Below are positions 5,415 to 5,834 of a DNA stretch of 5,834 nt, piece after piece. The notes under the pieces were generated by a model. It worked only from the letters and a program-made list of their open reading frames with translations. It made no database searches and was not told where the DNA came from. The DNA is taken from positions 1 through 5,834 of the forward strand of contig DJRC01000063.1 of the NCBI GenBank assembly GCA_002437735.1. The letters are read 5' to 3'. The position numbers were made by a program, and so were the translations under genes. Numbering within the stretch: position 1 is the first letter of the stretch; the number at the start of each line of letters is the position of its first letter. This DNA comes from Oscillospiraceae bacterium UBA6370 (GTDB lineage Bacteria; Bacillota; Clostridia; Oscillospirales; Oscillospiraceae).

Positions 5415-5834
5415 TCAGCCCTCCGTGCTCTCGCGCAGCTTTTCTGCCTGCGCCTGCATGGTCAGCGCGTCAATGATCGGGTCAAGGTCGCCGTTGATGA
5501 CGGCGTCGATGTTGAAATTCTTGCTGTCCCCCGTCAGGCGGTGGTCGGTGACGCGGTTCTGTGGGAAGTTATAGGTACGGATGCGCTCGTTGCGCATCCC
5601 GGTGCCGACCTGTGCGCGGCGCTCGTTCGTCACGGCGCTCTCCACGCGCTCGCGTTCCATTTCGTAGAGCTTGCTCGCAAGCATCTGCATACACTTCGCG
5701 CGGTTCTGCACCTGTGAGCGCTCCTCCTGACACGCCACGACGATACCCGTCGGCTTGTGGATCAGCCGCACGGCGCTGCTCGTTTTGTTGACGTGCTGCC
5801 CGCCCGCGCCCGAGGAGCGGTAGACCTGCATCTC
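5415..5834 (-). CDS. prfA: Peptide chain release factor 1, 5' part outside the window
   Basis: The C-terminal 139 codons of RF1, which ends translation at UAA and UAG by triggering peptidyl-tRNA hydrolysis on the ribosome. The visible part starts just before the catalytic loop RSSGAGGQHVNKT, with the GGQ motif that reaches the peptidyl-transferase centre, and continues through PTGIVVACQEERSQ to RIRTYNFPQNRVTDHR. The last block is the RF1 form; RF2 has a different sequence here, so prfB is excluded. From a usual length near 355-360 aa, roughly 220 N-terminal residues, including the PxT stop-codon-reading motif, lie beyond the edge. In-frame coding continues to the last base (GAG before the internal ATG 5831), so that ATG is not the start. 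Linkage of prfA to a sua5 gene is common in Firmicutes; here sua5 follows directly, without prmC between. Confidence 0.97.
   Translation of the reverse strand, partial: EMQVYRSSGAGGQHVNKTSSAVRLIHKPTGIVVACQEERSQVQNRAKCMQMLASKLYEMERERVESAVTNERRAQVGTGMRNERIRTYNFPQNRVTDHRLTGDSKNFNIDAVINGDLDPIIDALTMQAQAEKLRESTEG

Overview
The window is about 65% GC by eye and tightly packed, with every supported gene on the minus strand. Strong AAGGAGG-type ribosome binding sites, a TepA-type ClpP-like protease, a DegV-family protein and a small membrane-anchored XRE regulator together suggest a GC-rich member of the Clostridia (Oscillospiraceae/Ruminococcaceae-like gut Firmicute). That placement is an inference from gene content; no marker in the window settles it.

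Read in the direction of transcription (high to low coordinates), the first block is a probable operon. It holds the 3' part of prfA (peptide chain release factor 1), then after 31 nt a 545-codon gene fusing a complete Sua5-type threonylcarbamoyl-AMP synthase to a complete dephospho-CoA kinase (CoaE), then after only 3 nt an M18 aminopeptidase (apeA type). This block joins translation termination, synthesis of the t6A tRNA modification precursor, the last step of CoA synthesis and peptide turnover. The block ends in a strong GC hairpin directly behind the aminopeptidase stop codon.

A 131-nt intergenic gap holds that hairpin and a likely promoter. It is followed by a DegV-family fatty-acid-binding protein gene, which ends at a perfect 12-bp hairpin. 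A second gap of 175 nt contains a candidate promoter covered by a 13-bp inverted repeat. It precedes a 154-aa XRE-type regulator with two C-terminal membrane helices, visibly less GC-rich than its neighbours.

The last gene, cut by the left edge, is a TepA/ClpP-class serine protease. Its start codon is unclear, and its ribosome binding site lies in one arm of an 11-bp inverted repeat.

Most of the window is conserved housekeeping. The points worth a second look are the Sua5-CoaE fusion, the regulator's promoter dyad and the tepA start region. No RNA gene, CRISPR array, insertion sequence or phage gene was seen.
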